From: Pyrocephalus nanus
Taxonomy: Eukaryota; Chordata; Aves; Passeriformes; Tyrannidae
Assembly: GCA_038380795.1 (NCBI GenBank)
Contig: CM076264.1
Location: forward strand, 1,552,001-1,616,000
Reading direction: 5' to 3'
DNA length: 64,000 nt
Shown here one piece after another: positions 13,001-24,045 of this stretch. How positions within the stretch are numbered: the stretch's first letter is position 1; every line of letters starts with the position of its first letter. The position numbers and the translations under genes were made by a program. The notes beneath the pieces are model-generated. The model searched no databases and was not told the DNA's origin. It saw nothing but the letters and a program-made list of their open reading frames with translations.

Positions 13001-16000
13001 ATGTCAGTCTTGTCCTTGCGTGGGCCCTGTCTGCTCGTTTCTTGCTCACTTCCCATTCCAAAAGGCCTCCAAACATGTCCCCTCTCTTTTGCAGTGGCAG
13101 TCGCTCTTCCAAAACCTTCAAACCAAAGAAGAATATTCCAGAGGGGTCCCACCAGTACGAGCTGCTAAAACATGCCGAGGCCACGCTGGGAAGCGGCAAT
13201 CTCCGGATGGCTGTGATGCTTCCAGAGGGGGAAGACTTAAATGAATGGGTTGCAGTGAACAGTGAGTTGCTGACCTTTTTTTCGTGAGGGAGGTGTTGGA
13301 TGTGGGCTGACACTTGTGGGAGGACAGCTGTGTGCCTTTTCCTGTGCATAGACAAGGGGAGGCTCAGGGAGGGACTTTCTCACTCTCTCCAACTCCCCGA
13401 CAGGAGGATGGAGCCGGGGAGGGGGGTCAGGCTCTGCTCCCAGGGAACAAGGGACAGGAAAAGAAGAGACAGCCTCAAGGCTCAGGTTGGACATAGGGAA
13501 GAATTTCTTCATGGAAAGGGTTGTCAAGCATTGGAAGGGGCTGCCCAGGGAGGTGGTGGAGTCCCCATCCCTGTCCAAGGAACAACTGGATGTTGGTCTG
13601 GTTGACAAGGAGGTGATTGGTCACAGGTTGGACTCGGTGATTGTGCAGGTCTTTTCCAGCCTAAGTGATTCAGTGATTCTAATGGGCTTTGCAGTTTTCA
13701 TCAAGTTACTTCCTTTTGTTTCTACCAAGTTTTGAACCTTTGGTCTAGTAAAGTCTGATGTCATTATTTTAACTTCCTCTAAAGCTGTTTGTCCAAGCTC
13801 TCTGCTTTCATGCCAAACAATTATGCCCAAATTGATGTTTTCTTTAATTTGTTTTTCTTTAACTTAATTAATGTTTAACTGTGCTTCCTCCTCCTTCCTC
13901 TCCCTGCTGCATGAGATTTTCCCTCTGCTCCTCAAGAATGGATTATCCCATGTCCCATCACACTGTAGCCTGTGCACTTTTGGCTGCCACAGGCCCTGTC
14001 TGGGTGTTCCCTCATCTTTTGTCTGTCAGGCTTGGCGTGCTCCTGCGTAGGTGAGGGATTGACCGTGCACTGCAGCAGAAATCATGCTTGAGATAAATGT
14101 CCTCTGATAGTTTCTGTGGTTCTGGCCTATTTCTTCTTGCTCTTGACACATTTGGGAAGTGAAACTGTCCTACTGACTTGCACCTTCCTGTTCTTGATTA
14201 GCCACGCAGTGCTCGAGTGCTCCACTTGCCACTGCTTCCAGGGCACGCTGGAATCGCTGACACCACCCTTTGTAGGAGTTTATTCACACTGCATTGCAAA
14301 ACTGTCTAGAGAAGAAGCCAGCCCACTTTTATGAGTAAGCATTGCTAAAGATGCTTCGTGTGTCGCTGGCACCCTTCCCTTTCGGTGGCTCCTTCGCTCT
14401 GTGTCTCTGCTTTCCCGTGCGGCAGCAGTTTTTCCCTTCCCAGGTGACTTAACTGCTGAATTAGCTCAAGTGGAATTATAGCTGCGTAATTAAAGAGCGA
14501 ACTGATGATGTGCTCCTTTCCTTGGCAGCATCCCTCCACCACAGCGAGCCCCAGAGCGTGGTAGCTGTGAGCCCCCTCTGCTCACTGGGATATCTCATAA
14601 GGAAGTGAAATGTGTGGCTTGGTGTCACTGGTTGTACCCTGCACAACCCTGACAGCACAAAAACAAACGTGCTCTGCTCTTCCCCTCCTCGCTCAACCCT
14701 CAGCCTGGCTGATGTCTCAGGGAAAGAGTTGATGTGCGTGTGGATTTTGAGACTTCCAAGTGTGGGATTTGCCACAGTCAGTCGTTCTGCCGGAGCCTGT
14801 GTGGGTTTTCTGGACATGCCTGCCTTGAAGCAAACACTGGGCTGTGGTTTTTGCTGCGAGCAGGGAATGGAAACTTAATTAACAGTTCTTGTGTGCACTT
14901 AGGAAGCAAGGGCTCGTGTCCTGCTTCTGCTGAGCAGTAGCTGTAACTTCCTGCTGTGATGTTTCTGTAATCTTTCATGCTGATTCTCTGAAAGATACCT
15001 GGAGATAAAGTGGATTTTATAAACTGCTTGCAGTGGCCACAGTTCCTCTGAACAGAACCTGCTCTTGGTTATTGTAGAACTTCCTTTCAAAGAGCTTGGA
15101 GTAATAAAGCACCAATTTAAAGTAGTAAGAACAATGGGGATGTTTAGATGTGCCAACTTTGGGGTGTTTTATTTTAGTAATTCAGCTGTAGACCACAAAA
15201 AAAAAAAGCCAAAACCCAAAAAAGGTTTTGGCTAAGGGAAATGCTTTTCCAAACATGTAACAAAACTTAAAAAATAGCACTCCAGAACAAAGCTCCCAAG
15301 GCTACTTTATAATGAGGAAACATTGTGGACTAAATACTGATTTGTGGTAATTAGTTGATATTCTAAGGACAGGAGTTGTTTGGGGCTGTAGCTGTTCCTG
15401 TGCCATGATTTCTGTATGCAACTCCCATGCATGTAACTAAAAGAGAGTGGGGTTAGATGAGGTATTGGGAAGAAATTCTTCCCTGTGAGGGAGGTGAGAC
15501 CCTGGCACAGGATGCCCAGAGAAGCTGGGGCTGCCCCATCCCTGGAAGTGCCCAAGGCCAGGCTGGATGAGGCTTGGAGCAAACTGGGATAGTGGAAAGT
15601 GCCCCTGCCCATGGCAGGGGGATGGAATGAGGTGATCCTTAAGATCCTTTCCCATCCAGACCAGTCTAGGATGCTGTGAAATGTTCCTGGAAAAGGTGGG
15701 CATTTGGAATACAAAGCCTGAGGGAAGCCTAATGAGTCACCTACAGAGGAACTGCTCTCTCTGGTTGGAAAGTTCACGTTGAAAATCTTTGTTTTATTCC
15801 ACACTTGCCAGTAGAGTTTGGGATTCTGATAAAACACACCCGAGTTTCAGAAAAGGAAGTTACTCTGCTTTCTCTTTCCTTTTTCTCCTTCCAACTGAAG
15901 ATTTCGCTGCAGTGAACAATTAAATAGTTGTTGGAAACTGTTCCAGAAAGTTGGTGGTTGGGTTCTGCGTCTCTTTTATAATGGATCTTAAGAAAGCAAT

Positions 16001-19000
16001 AACAATGAAGTTTTTTTTTCCACAATAAATATTCCAGGGCCTCTGCTTCACGGTCTGGGCTGTAGGAATCTTGTGTTGCAGAGTGTTGATGGGTGGCTTT
16101 GATGCTTTTCAGCTGTCGACTTCTTCAACCAGATCAATATGCTTTATGGAACCATCACGGACTTCTGCACGGAGGAGAGCTGCCCTGTGATGTCTGCTGG
16201 CCCAAAGTAAGAGCGTTCTGGCTTACCAAAATCTTTCCTGTAGGTACTGTTGCAAATATGAGATGTCTGGATAAGAATCCCCCACCCTGTGCCTCGGTTA
16301 AGTTTCGCCTCTTGGATTCTTGCCTGTGCTTTTGTACAGACTTCCAGTGTTTGTGCTTTTTTTCTGCTCTCCAGATGCTTAGTGCCTTCCAGGGAGCAAA
16401 ATACCTGCATTTCTGAGTGAGTGGGGAGGGAGGGCTCTGCTTCCTTTTGAATTACTGTGAAATCCTAAATAAACAGTAAAGAAAAGCAAACCTCTCCTCC
16501 ACTCCCAGAAAGGGATATTTTCTAGTGAGGAAAATGAGCTATGATTGGGTTTTCTCTTTGCAGATGGCCAATAACTTGTGGTTTTAGTGTAAGAAAATTC
16601 CTTCATCTGAAAAATGTAGGGTTACCCCATGGTGGTGTGAGGGGGGGATAGTGAGAAGGGAAGGTTCTCCTTGCTGGATGTTATTTGGATGAGATTTTCA
16701 GCATGGAATTCTCTTTGTTGTCTTGCTCTGACTCCAGTCTGATCCTGGAACCTCAGGGTTGTCCTGCATTAATACCACTTCAGTCTTGGTATTAGGGCAG
16801 AACTGGGATGCTGATTTTTCATAAATCCGGACACATGGCCCATTTGGCATGCCTGGGATTTTTGCATGTGTTCTGCCAGAATGCTTTCAGGCCCTCTGAT
16901 TTGTTGCTGTTGGAAAACTGGGATCGTTTTATCCCATTGCAAGCAGCACCTTCGCAATCCCTCATCCAGTTTGTTTATGGTGAAAACGTTCTCCCAGTTG
17001 GTGTTCTGACAAAACTGAATTTGTTAAACAAAACGAGAAGGCAGATTTATCAGATGCTGTGAAGCTTTGCATAAAACCGTGTGTGTGATTTTTAAAATAG
17101 AAACACTTGAAAGCTGGTGTTGTCAGGCTCCCCATGTTATTGTGTTTGGGTGGTTTTGAGCTGCTATGTTTCCAAGATTATCCACCTTCTCCCGCGTCTG
17201 GACTGGTGTCAGTGGCGTTCCCCAAGCCAGGCAGAACATCTGTTCCATTCTGAATTCCATGAGGGCATGTTTCTCTCTGGTTGTGTACGTAGTCTAGAAG
17301 CTTTCTCAATCATGGGATCAGAATCCCGGACTGGTCTGGGTTGGAAGGGGCCTTAAAGTCCATCTCGTTCCAACCCCCTGCCCTGGGCGGTGACACCTTC
17401 CATTAGACCAGGGGCAGTGGGAGGGTGTGGGAGCAGGGGGAGCAGCCTCCCAGGCCTTGTCAGGAATGACTCCCTGGTGCTAAGGAATGTCTTGTCCCAC
17501 CCCAGGTACGAGTACCACTGGGCAGATGGGACCAACATCAAGAAACCCATCAAGTGCTCCGCGCCAAAGTACATCGATTACCTGATGACCTGGGTCCAGG
17601 ATCAGCTGGATGACGAAACGCTATTTCCTTCCAAAATAGGTAGAGTAAACAACTAGAGCTGAGCAGTGGGTTTGGATTGCAGCTGTACAGGAGTGGTCAA
17701 GTCTTAGGGCAGGAAAAGGTCTCCTTAGTGACTGATGCGTAGGGCCGGTTTAAAACGTTACATTATCTATTTAAACACACTTATCTCTCGAGATAAAATG
17801 GATGGGGCAGTGCATGAACTCTGATCCCTCTATCAATACTCCTAATAAACGTCTCTCACCCTTCTGAATGCAGGAGGTACTGCTTCTACTTAATAACTGA
17901 CTCCAGTCAGATATGATGGCCTTTTTTCCAGTTTGAGCAGTTCCTTCGGAAATAGAGTATCTCAAACCCTTAAAACCAGTCACTGGTACAAACTGGCAGC
18001 TTTTTGACACAGGAAAGATGTTTGGCCTTCATGAGGACTTTCTGGGCCTTACCTCTAGAGAAGCTGAATTCCATCTCTGATCTTAATGATTTGTTTTCAT
18101 TTGTGTTTTGTTTTTTTGGTTTTTTTTTTCCCAAGTGAAGATGAAAAATAGATGTTTTGAAGAGGTTTATTTTCTTTTGGAAAAATAGGAGGAAAATAGT
18201 GACCAACCCCCAAATTCAGAAACAACAACAAGGGAGATCTCCTAATTGCTTCGATTTTGTGAACAGTTTCTGAAGCTTTTGACATGTTTTCATTAAGCTT
18301 CTTCAGAGAAACAGGGCTGCCTTCAGAGAGAGAGACTTAAAGGCCACAAACTAACCAGCTAAATACGAACTTCCCATGTGCTGCAGCAGCCAGAGGAGGA
18401 AATGAGACGGACATGTGAACAGGGCAGGCTTAAGCAGGAATATGAAAACATTATTGCTGGGGTCTGAAAGCATTGGTGAGGTCCTGCTTGGTCTTACAGC
18501 ATCCAGAGCTTGGGCCTCTCACAGGACCTCAGCCCTTGGAAAGGCAGCAAAAGACCTAAGCTGACTGGGGAAACTGGTAGGTGAGGAGAAGCTAGACAGG
18601 TTTAGTCTTTTTTAGATGGTTGATGCATATCTTTTTTTTTAGCCTGGGGATGCATCAACTAAAGAGATTATCGCTCCCGGTAGCCAGTTGCCATTTCTGA
18701 GCCCATTTTAATAAAACCTGTGCAGTGACAAAGGTCTGCTGGTGAAACTGATTTTACCTGTTCTGGGTGGTTTTCTCTGGAGTGACGGAAAGCAGCGTGT
18801 CCCAGAATACAAAAGCAGGCAGTTCAGAAAGCAGTAGCCTGTGGCCAAGGGTTTGGGAAGAGCAGGATGGAGACGGGAGTCTTTTTGCTGGGCACGAGGC
18901 AAGTGGAAGAGAGCCTGTTTCTGATTCCACTTTAGCCAAGAGAAGTGTAACATCCCGTGGCTGATGCCAAAAGTGGTTTCAGTTACCTGCTCCCAGGTAC

Positions 19001-19692
19001 CTGGTGGAGCTTGTCCTTGAGCCTCAGCCCAAGCCCACTGTGATTTAGGGGCAGAATTGCCGAGCGAAACCGAACAGCCCTTGTTGGGCAAGAGGGTGGG
19101 TTGGGTTATCCTGGCTTTCCAGAGTACACAGGCACGGCCTGGGCGTTGAAACGTAAGCCACGTGTTTCCTCATTTCCAGGCGTCCCGTTCCCAAAGAACT
19201 TCATGTCAGTGGCCAAGACAATTCTAAAGCGTCTCTTCAGAGTCTACGCTCACATCTATCACCAGCACTTTGATCCCGTGATCCAGCTGCAGGAGGAGGC
19301 ACACCTTAACACTTCTTTCAAGCACTTTATATTTTTTGTTCAGGTAAGGAGATTGCAAACAGCGCTCTCACCTCAAAGCTGCATTACTCCCTTTCCATTG
19401 TGGAAAAAAAAAAGAGCATTTTCTTACATTTCCTTCCTTTAAATGGGGAGAATGCTGCTGATGGGTGAGTGGCACATGGGCAGGACAGGCTGTAGTGGCT
19501 AAGCCTGGACTCAGAGAGCCTGCTGCCAAAGAAATGCTGGCAGAGTAAGGCTTCTCACCGGAGCTGCACGTGCCAAACTGTGTGTGTGTGTCTTTCTCCT
19601 CATCCTCGTTGCAGGAATTCAACCTTATTGATAGAAGAGAACTTGCACCACTTCAAGAACTGATTGAAAAACTCACCTCGAAGGACAGATAA
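665..19692 (+). CDS. MOB1B: MOB kinase activator 1B, six coding exons (join 665-678, 13095-13261, 16113-16206, 17506-17639, 19180-19343, 19615-19692)
   Basis: The joined exons total 651 nt and encode 216 residues, the standard MOB1 length. MOB1 is a non-catalytic adaptor of the Hippo pathway: after phosphorylation by MST1/2 (STK4/3) it binds and activates LATS1/2 and NDR kinases, restraining YAP/TAZ and controlling mitotic exit. The MST-target threonines T12 and T35 are present. The zinc ligands C79 and C84 (exon 3) and H161 and H166 (exon 5) are all intact. Paralogue choice is firm: G6, M43, V57, D77, E82, K92, P169 and the C-terminal LTSKDR match MOB1B where MOB1A differs, and adjacency to DCK is the MOB1B locus in human. 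All introns are GT-AG, with phases 2, 1, 2, 1, 0. The start lies in a GCC-rich context with G at -3. I saw no frameshift or premature stop. What is seen: exons, residues and splice sites. What is known from the family: the kinase-activator role. Confidence 0.97.
679..13094 (+). other. MOB1B: MOB1B intron 1
   Basis: A 12.4 kb first intron starting GTGAGT and ending GCAG. Its first 400 bp are still CpG-rich. The rest is ordinary avian intronic sequence with short T and TG runs (for example TG at about 9204-9216). I saw no second gene, no recognisable structural RNA and no clear CR1 copy in it. Confidence 0.85.
13095..13261 (+). CDS. MOB1B: MOB1B coding exon 2
   Basis: 167 nt between a CTCTCTTTTGCAG acceptor and a GTGAGT donor. 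It encodes the end of codon 5 through the first base of codon 61, including the basic N-terminal stretch, both MST phosphorylation sites (T12, T35) and the start of the Mob fold. M43 and V57 are MOB1B-type residues. Confidence 0.96.
13350..13681 (+). mobile_element. CR1 LINE 3' fragment, plus orientation
   Basis: It begins with the 'ggggaggctcaggg' internal CR1 segment, runs through 'gggctgcccagggaggtgg' and ends at a decayed tail (GATTCAGTGATTCT) resembling the CR1 terminal ATTCTATGAT repeat. It is 5'-truncated with no ORF, and lies about 90 bp downstream of the exon 2 donor. Confidence 0.85.
15450..15683 (+). mobile_element. CR1 LINE 3' fragment, plus orientation
   Basis: It reads 'aagaaattcttccctgtgag', then the 'ggatgcccagagaagctggg' and 'gatccttaagatcctttccc' CR1 blocks. 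It is the reverse complement of the type seen at 39901-40143. The copy is truncated and non-coding. Confidence 0.88.
16113..16206 (+). CDS. MOB1B: MOB1B coding exon 3
   Basis: 94 nt between acceptor TGCTTTTCAG and donor GTAAGA. It encodes residues 61-92 and carries the first half of the zinc site, C79 and C84 (motif CTEESC). D77, E82 and K92 are diagnostic of MOB1B. The last codon is split AA|G across the intron. Confidence 0.95.
16207..17505 (+). other. MOB1B: MOB1B intron 3
   Basis: A 1.3 kb intron, GTAAGA to CCCCAG. Apart from the CR1 fragment near its 3' end I see no distinct element. Confidence 0.85.
17308..17410 (-). mobile_element. CR1 LINE 3' tip, minus orientation
   Basis: It starts with a decayed tail (AATCATGGGATCAGAATC), then 'gtctgggttggaaggggcc' and 'ccaaccccctgccctgg', and breaks off at GACCAGG. 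This is a short truncated copy close to the acceptor of exon 4. Confidence 0.85.
17506..17639 (+). CDS. MOB1B: MOB1B coding exon 4
   Basis: 134 nt encoding residues 92-137, the invariant central Mob region ([20 protein letters not shown]). The acceptor is CCCACCCCAG and the donor GTAGAG. A minus-oriented CR1 remnant ends about 95 bp before the acceptor. Confidence 0.96.
17640..19179 (+). other. MOB1B: MOB1B intron 4
   Basis: A 1.54 kb intron, GTAGAG to TTCCAG, with a T/TTTG-rich patch near 18105-18130. I recognise no repeat family or RNA gene in it. Confidence 0.83.
19180..19343 (+). CDS. MOB1B: MOB1B coding exon 5
   Basis: 164 nt encoding residues 137-191, with zinc ligands H161 and H166 in the motif HIYHQHFD. 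The acceptor is TTTCCAG and the donor GTAAGG, and the exon ends in phase 0 on Q191. Confidence 0.96.
19344..19614 (+). other. MOB1B: MOB1B intron 5
   Basis: A 271 bp intron ending in a (TG)n run followed by a pyrimidine tract and GCAG. Nothing else stands out. Confidence 0.85.
19615..19692 (+). CDS. MOB1B: MOB1B coding exon 6 with stop
   Basis: 78 nt encoding the last 25 residues ([15 protein letters not shown]...) and a TAA stop at 19690-19692. The acceptor follows a short TG run and a pyrimidine tract ending GTTGCAG. The LTSKDR end is the MOB1B form. Confidence 0.96.
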   Translation, partial: EFNLIDRRELAPLQELIEKLTSKDR

Positions 19693-19896
19693 AAGGAAGA
19701 GGACTTCTTGAAGTCACTTGTTTCTTTAAGCAAGCGTGTGGTATTTGTTTTTTTTTCTTTTTTGTTCATTTGGATTTTTTTTAAAAAACGAAAACAAAAC
19801 CAACCCCCTGTGCTGTTACCAGTGACAGCCGAGATCTACTTTCTGTGCTTTTACTAGGGGAAATCTTTTCTCTGTTAGTGACACGTGGTAAATAGC

Positions 19897-19921
19897 TTTT
19901 TTTATTTTATTTTATTTTATT
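19897..19921 (+). repeat. (TTTTA)n microsatellite in the MOB1B 3' UTR
   Basis: Consecutive TTTTA units about 200 bp after the stop codon. They also create overlapping AU-rich sequence in the transcript. Confidence 0.85.
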
Positions 19922-20209
19922 GTTACTCATTGTGGAATTTCTAGCAGGTGCTGAGTGTTTATAAAGGAAACGTGCTTGGCTGGGGGATTGACTCTGCTGG
20001 TGGATGGGTTCTTGTGTTGTGTCAGTGGTAGCCCATTCTCATGAAGTCCCTAAAAGACTTGCTTACATTCTCTAAGTGCCTTGGCAGACTCACTTCTGAG
20101 GTGCAAAGCACATACAATACTGAACATTGCTGGAAACAGAAAATATGTACTAACACCCAGACACTTACCCAGATACTTGTTCTAGAAAAAATATATATAT
20201 GCTTACACT

Positions 20210-20230
20210 AAAAAAAAAAAAAAAAAAAAA
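20210..20230 (+). repeat. Poly-A run
   Basis: Twenty-one consecutive A after a short (AT)n. It is genomic and internal to the likely 3' UTR; oligo-dT priming here could mimic a transcript end. Confidence 0.9.
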
Positions 20231-20981
20231 GCCATAACTTGCTGAATCAATGATCTCCAGCTTTTAATACAAATACTTGTCTTATTTTTTTAGAGATGAA
20301 TATAGAAATTTTTCCAAACTAGGTGATTTCTTACAAAGAGAAGTGAAGTTCCAGTCGCTGCAGCGAAACGGCCAAGGCGGTGTCAAAAAATCACACAGAC
20401 CTCGTGCTGAGCAAGTGCTTCCACGTCTGTTGCCATGGAACTTCTCGTGGTTGCTTTTATTTTTTGTTTTTAGCAGGGAAGCACCGGTTGGGTCACTCAG
20501 CTTTGTTAAGTTTCCCGAGCAGTTGCCAAAGGAGCATTTAGTTCGCACAAGCACACTTAGGGGAAAAAACCTCCGTCATAAAAAAATTGCACTGGGGTAA
20601 TAGTAAGGAAAACCTGGACGGGAAAATGGCTAGTGGAAAGGTGTTTTTAAGCTAGGAGTACAAAGCTCCATGGAAGAGCTCCGGTGGCCAGTGTTTGCTC
20701 TTGTGGGAAATCTGTCTCGGAGGGAGGATCAGTTCATGGACCACTATGGAGTTACGTTAGCGTGAAATCCCTGATGAGGTATTTCAGAAGAAAAATGTAT
20801 AGAAGTGAGGCTTTGCTTGGAGGTACCAGTGCAGTAATTCACATTTTTGGGGCATACTCCTGCCCTGGGAGGGTTTTGTTCTTCTTGTTGTTGTCGCAGT
20901 TTTTTGCTTTTGAATAGCCACTTATACAAATCCAGAGGCATCTGCTGCAGTTCAGCCAATCAGAATTGGAATGTACTAAGT

Positions 20982-20999
20982 AAAAAAAAAAAAAAAAAA
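20982..20999 (+). repeat. Poly-A run
   Basis: Eighteen consecutive A inside the likely MOB1B 3' UTR, about 80 bp before the 21077 AATAAA. Confidence 0.9.
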
Positions 21000-22503
21000 G
21001 GAATCTTCAGTGGATAGTGTATTTTTTGTATTTAATATCTGGCAGTAGAGAGACTTTGAGTAGTTTCTAGGCACGTAATAAAAGCTTGGAGATCATGATT
21101 TGCCCGACAGCTGTATGAACACATTGTTTAATTACACAACACTTGAAAATAACACCATTGAAGGTATGTTGGCAGTGGTATCCCCATGCTGTTTCTATTT
21201 GCAGCTTTTCATTGCTTTTTGGTTTTTTTTCGCTTGTAAAAGCTGTGGGACCAGAAGTTGAGGTGTGTTTACACTCCTGAAGTCAGGGCACATGGAAATG
21301 CCACACAAAATGGAATCTGGATCAGGTGAATGTGTTTATAAAATAGTGCATTTATGGGGGGAGGGGAAAGGGGAGGACAACCCCTTACCTCCCAAACAAA
21401 CCCCAGAGAAACAAACCCCGACGGACTCTGAGGGGCCCAAACTTCCAGCTTTGTAGTCCCTGGGAGCTGGAAGTGCCGGTGGGGTCAAACCAGGCTGTGC
21501 TGCCAGCCCTGCCTCGGGGCCTTCCAGTCTGACAGGGTTTAGAAATCCCGTGGTTTGGGGTGGTTTGCAGCTCTGCTGGACCTCGTGAGGAATTCAGGTG
21601 GTGCCTTGGGGAGGGGGCACCTGCCTCGAGCTGGGAAGGGGCGGATGGCAGAGTCCTTGGAGCTCAGCCACCCCGGCAGTGCTGACAGTGCTCAGGTGAT
21701 GGATCCGGGATGCTTTGTCCGAGTCTTTCAAGTCAGGGATACAAGGTAACCATGCAAAGAGGAAACGAACCCACTGCGCTGTGCTGGTGCGGGGAGCTGA
21801 GGGGAGAGAACAGGTTCCAAGGCCTGTCTGCGAGTATCCAGTTTCTTTTCCTGCTTACTATGCAATGTAGAGCTTTGAACTTCTGCTTTTCCTTGGAGAT
21901 ACTGAGGAGCACTGTCCTTACTCAGTCCTTAGGACCTGAACCCCGTCCCCGTGTCCCTGGCCCTCAGTTGACAGGTAAGGACACCTATTTGCTGCTATGG
22001 ACTCGACTCACCTTTCAGATTGTTCCTTTCTGTTTCCTGCCCCCGCCCCCTTTCTCCCGGATCACCAGACACGGTTTTACTACCAACGCCTCCTTTTGGG
22101 ATAGTTGTTTTTTCCTTGCTGCCCTCTCTCCCCATGCCTACCTGCCAGAGTGCAGTTACTGTACATATCCCCCCTTTTAGTTGGATTATTTAAGAAGCTG
22201 CAGCACAAACAGAGATTCCTTGCCTTTTTTTTTTTTTTTTTCCCACTAAAATATTCCTTTTTATGCCGAATCTCGTTTCCTTCACTGCTGATAGCGGTTG
22301 TCTCTTTTCCAACCTGCACTCCTCAAACCACTGGCAGTTTCATGGATGCCTGTTGTCTTTCCCTGGACATCTTTTCTTTTAACATGAGACTAACATTGGT
22401 GATTTTCAGTGTTAAACCTTCTATTTCCCCGCTTTTCTTACAGTTTCCCCATGCCAGGTTCAGTTTGCAGCCTATAGGAAAAGATCCAATTAAGTTTGTT
22501 GGG

Positions 22504-22538
<35 letters not shown>

Positions 22539-22543
22539 GTTGT
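22504..22543 (+). repeat. T-rich (TTTG/TTTTG)n low-complexity run
   Basis: A T12 run followed by TTTG and TTTTG units. It would form a U/G-rich stretch in the MOB1B 3' UTR. Confidence 0.9.
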
Positions 22544-23022
22544 TGGAAGAACCGATTCCCTAAATTGTTCATAGAGTAATGTATTTTTAGGGGAGATTAA
22601 TTTTTTATAGCCACTAAACTATACTCATTATTTTTGTACGTTTGCAACTTGGGACATTTTTCCGAGCCGTGTCGCGGAGGGAACACTTATTTTCATGGCT
22701 GTTTGACTACTTGGGAATGCTGTGGTTGTGCTGTGTAGAGGCACATCACCTCGATGTGCAGTGGAAGAGAGAGAAGGATGCAATAGAAATGAATGAGGTT
22801 TCAATAAAAAGCCATTTCTGAAAGCAAAGGAAAAAAAAATAGTATATTCCGAAAGCGACACTAACCTTTCCTCCTTTAGAATCTTAAAATATATGGGAGA
22901 AAATACAGTGTAAAGTAAAAATGCGAGGAGAGAACCCTTACTGTGAGCTAACTGTGCCAATACCGCTTCAGTTTGTAGCCACTGATGGAGACTTTAGTTT
23001 TAAAGGAAAACAGCTTTTGATT

Positions 23023-23047
23023 AAAAAAAAAAAGAAAAAAAAAAAAA
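23023..23047 (+). repeat. Interrupted poly-A run
   Basis: A run of A broken by a single G, shortly before the Pumilio-like site and the last polyadenylation signal. Confidence 0.9.
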
Positions 23048-23193
23048 GGAGCTGAATGTCTGAAAATCCGCACCGTGTTTATTTGAGAGTTGTAAATAAT
23101 GTATACAGATGGTTGTATGTGATGGGACAAAATATTTAAATCCTAGGGTTTGTTTTTTTTTCAATAAGAAACCGAAGGCTGTTTATAAGAGAA

Positions 23194-23199
23194 AATAAA
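23194..23199 (+). terminator. MOB1B: Candidate distal polyadenylation signal AATAAA of MOB1B
   Basis: A canonical hexamer followed within 20-30 bp by a U-rich stretch (GTCTTTATTTCC). It is the last AATAAA I found before the CR1 copy and the DCK promoter. Confidence 0.45.
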
Positions 23200-23751
23200 T
23201 AGCTATGTTTGACCATGACTGTCTTTATTTCCTTCTTGGACTTGTTTCTAAAGGACCTCCTGCTCGCAAAGAGATTTTTTTTTTTTTTTCCCCCCTGTAT
23301 ATTGTGAACATCTGCCCGTGACACACCCGAGGATGTCACCAGGTAACCGACGTCACACGCGGTGCAGACTCTGCCCTTGGCCCTGCCCAGCAGCACAGGT
23401 GCCTTGTTTTTGGTTTCTTTTTGGCTCTTCTTTCTCCTCAAAGCCTCCCGTGACCCCAGCACCTTCAGGGCTCCAGATTTCCACCTCCCATCCACACTCA
23501 CTTCTGTCCCGTGGTAAGTCCCCTCTCACGGGTGGTTTGTGGAAAGGTGGTGGGAATATCTGGATTTGGCCACAATTTTTCAGCGCAGATCTTGAGTCAA
23601 GGCTGCCTTGCTGCCAGTTCCCAATCCATAGATCTGAAGGGTTTGCCCTCTTTACCTGGATCCTCCAAGAATCAGAGGGATCAGTGGGAGGGTATTTTGG
23701 GAAAAGTGTGGGTTTGGTGGGTGTTTGCGGTGTTTTAGGTTTTTGTAGAAT

Positions 23752-23962
23752 CTTAGAATTCCAGAATTGTTTAGGTTGGAAGGGACCTTGAAGATCATCC
23801 AGTTCCACCTCCCTGCCACGGATGGGGACACCTCCCACTATCCCAGGGTGTTCACATCCCCATCCAGCCTGGCCTTGGACACTTGCAGGGAAGGGGCAGC
23901 CACAGCTTCTCTGGGCAAACCTGTGCCAGGGCCTCCCCACCCTCACAGGGAAGGGTTTCTTC
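23752..23962 (-). mobile_element. CR1 LINE 3' fragment, minus orientation
   Basis: A decayed tail (AATCTTAGAATTCCAGAATT) is followed by 'aggttggaagggaccttgaa', 'catccagcctggccttggac' and 'ctgtgccagggcctcccc'. It lies between the MOB1B 3' end and the DCK promoter and passes directly into a 20-bp tandem array. Confidence 0.9.
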
Positions 23963-24045
23963 CTAAAGTAAAGAATCCCTTTCTAAAGTAAAGAATTCCT
24001 CCCTAAACTCAAGAACTCCTTCCTAAATTGAAGAATTTCTACCTA
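23961..24045 (+). repeat. 20-bp tandem array at the inner end of a CR1 copy
   Basis: Four consecutive 20-bp units (23961-23980, 23981-24000, 24001-24020, 24021-24040) plus a partial fifth. Each follows the pattern tcctaaagtaaagaatccct with a few substitutions. The unit resembles the 'ttcttcctaa' segment normally found once at this point of CR1, suggesting local expansion of that segment. Confidence 0.85.

Larger units (their letters stand above)
13262..16112 (+). other. MOB1B: MOB1B intron 2
   Basis: A 2.85 kb intron that carries two plus-oriented CR1 remnants (13350-13681 and 15450-15683). The remainder shows nothing further that I can identify. Confidence 0.85.
19693..23215 (+). other. MOB1B: Probable MOB1B 3' UTR with alternative polyadenylation signals
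   Basis: After the TAA there is about 3.5 kb of A/T-rich, T-run-rich sequence without coding exons, as expected for a long 3' UTR. AATAAA hexamers lie at 21077-21082, 22803-22808 and 23194-23199. The last is followed by U-rich sequence and then by a CR1 copy and the DCK promoter, so I place the distal end just after it. A Pumilio consensus UGUAAAUA is at 23091-23098. The end is inferred, not seen. Confidence 0.45.

Noticed and set aside
15307..15837. A 176-codon minus-strand ORF
   Set aside because: It runs antisense through the CR1 remnant at 15450-15683, whose 3' region is non-coding.
23353..23946. A 197-codon minus-strand ORF
   Set aside because: Its first half is the antisense reading of a CR1 3' fragment and the remainder shows no domain.
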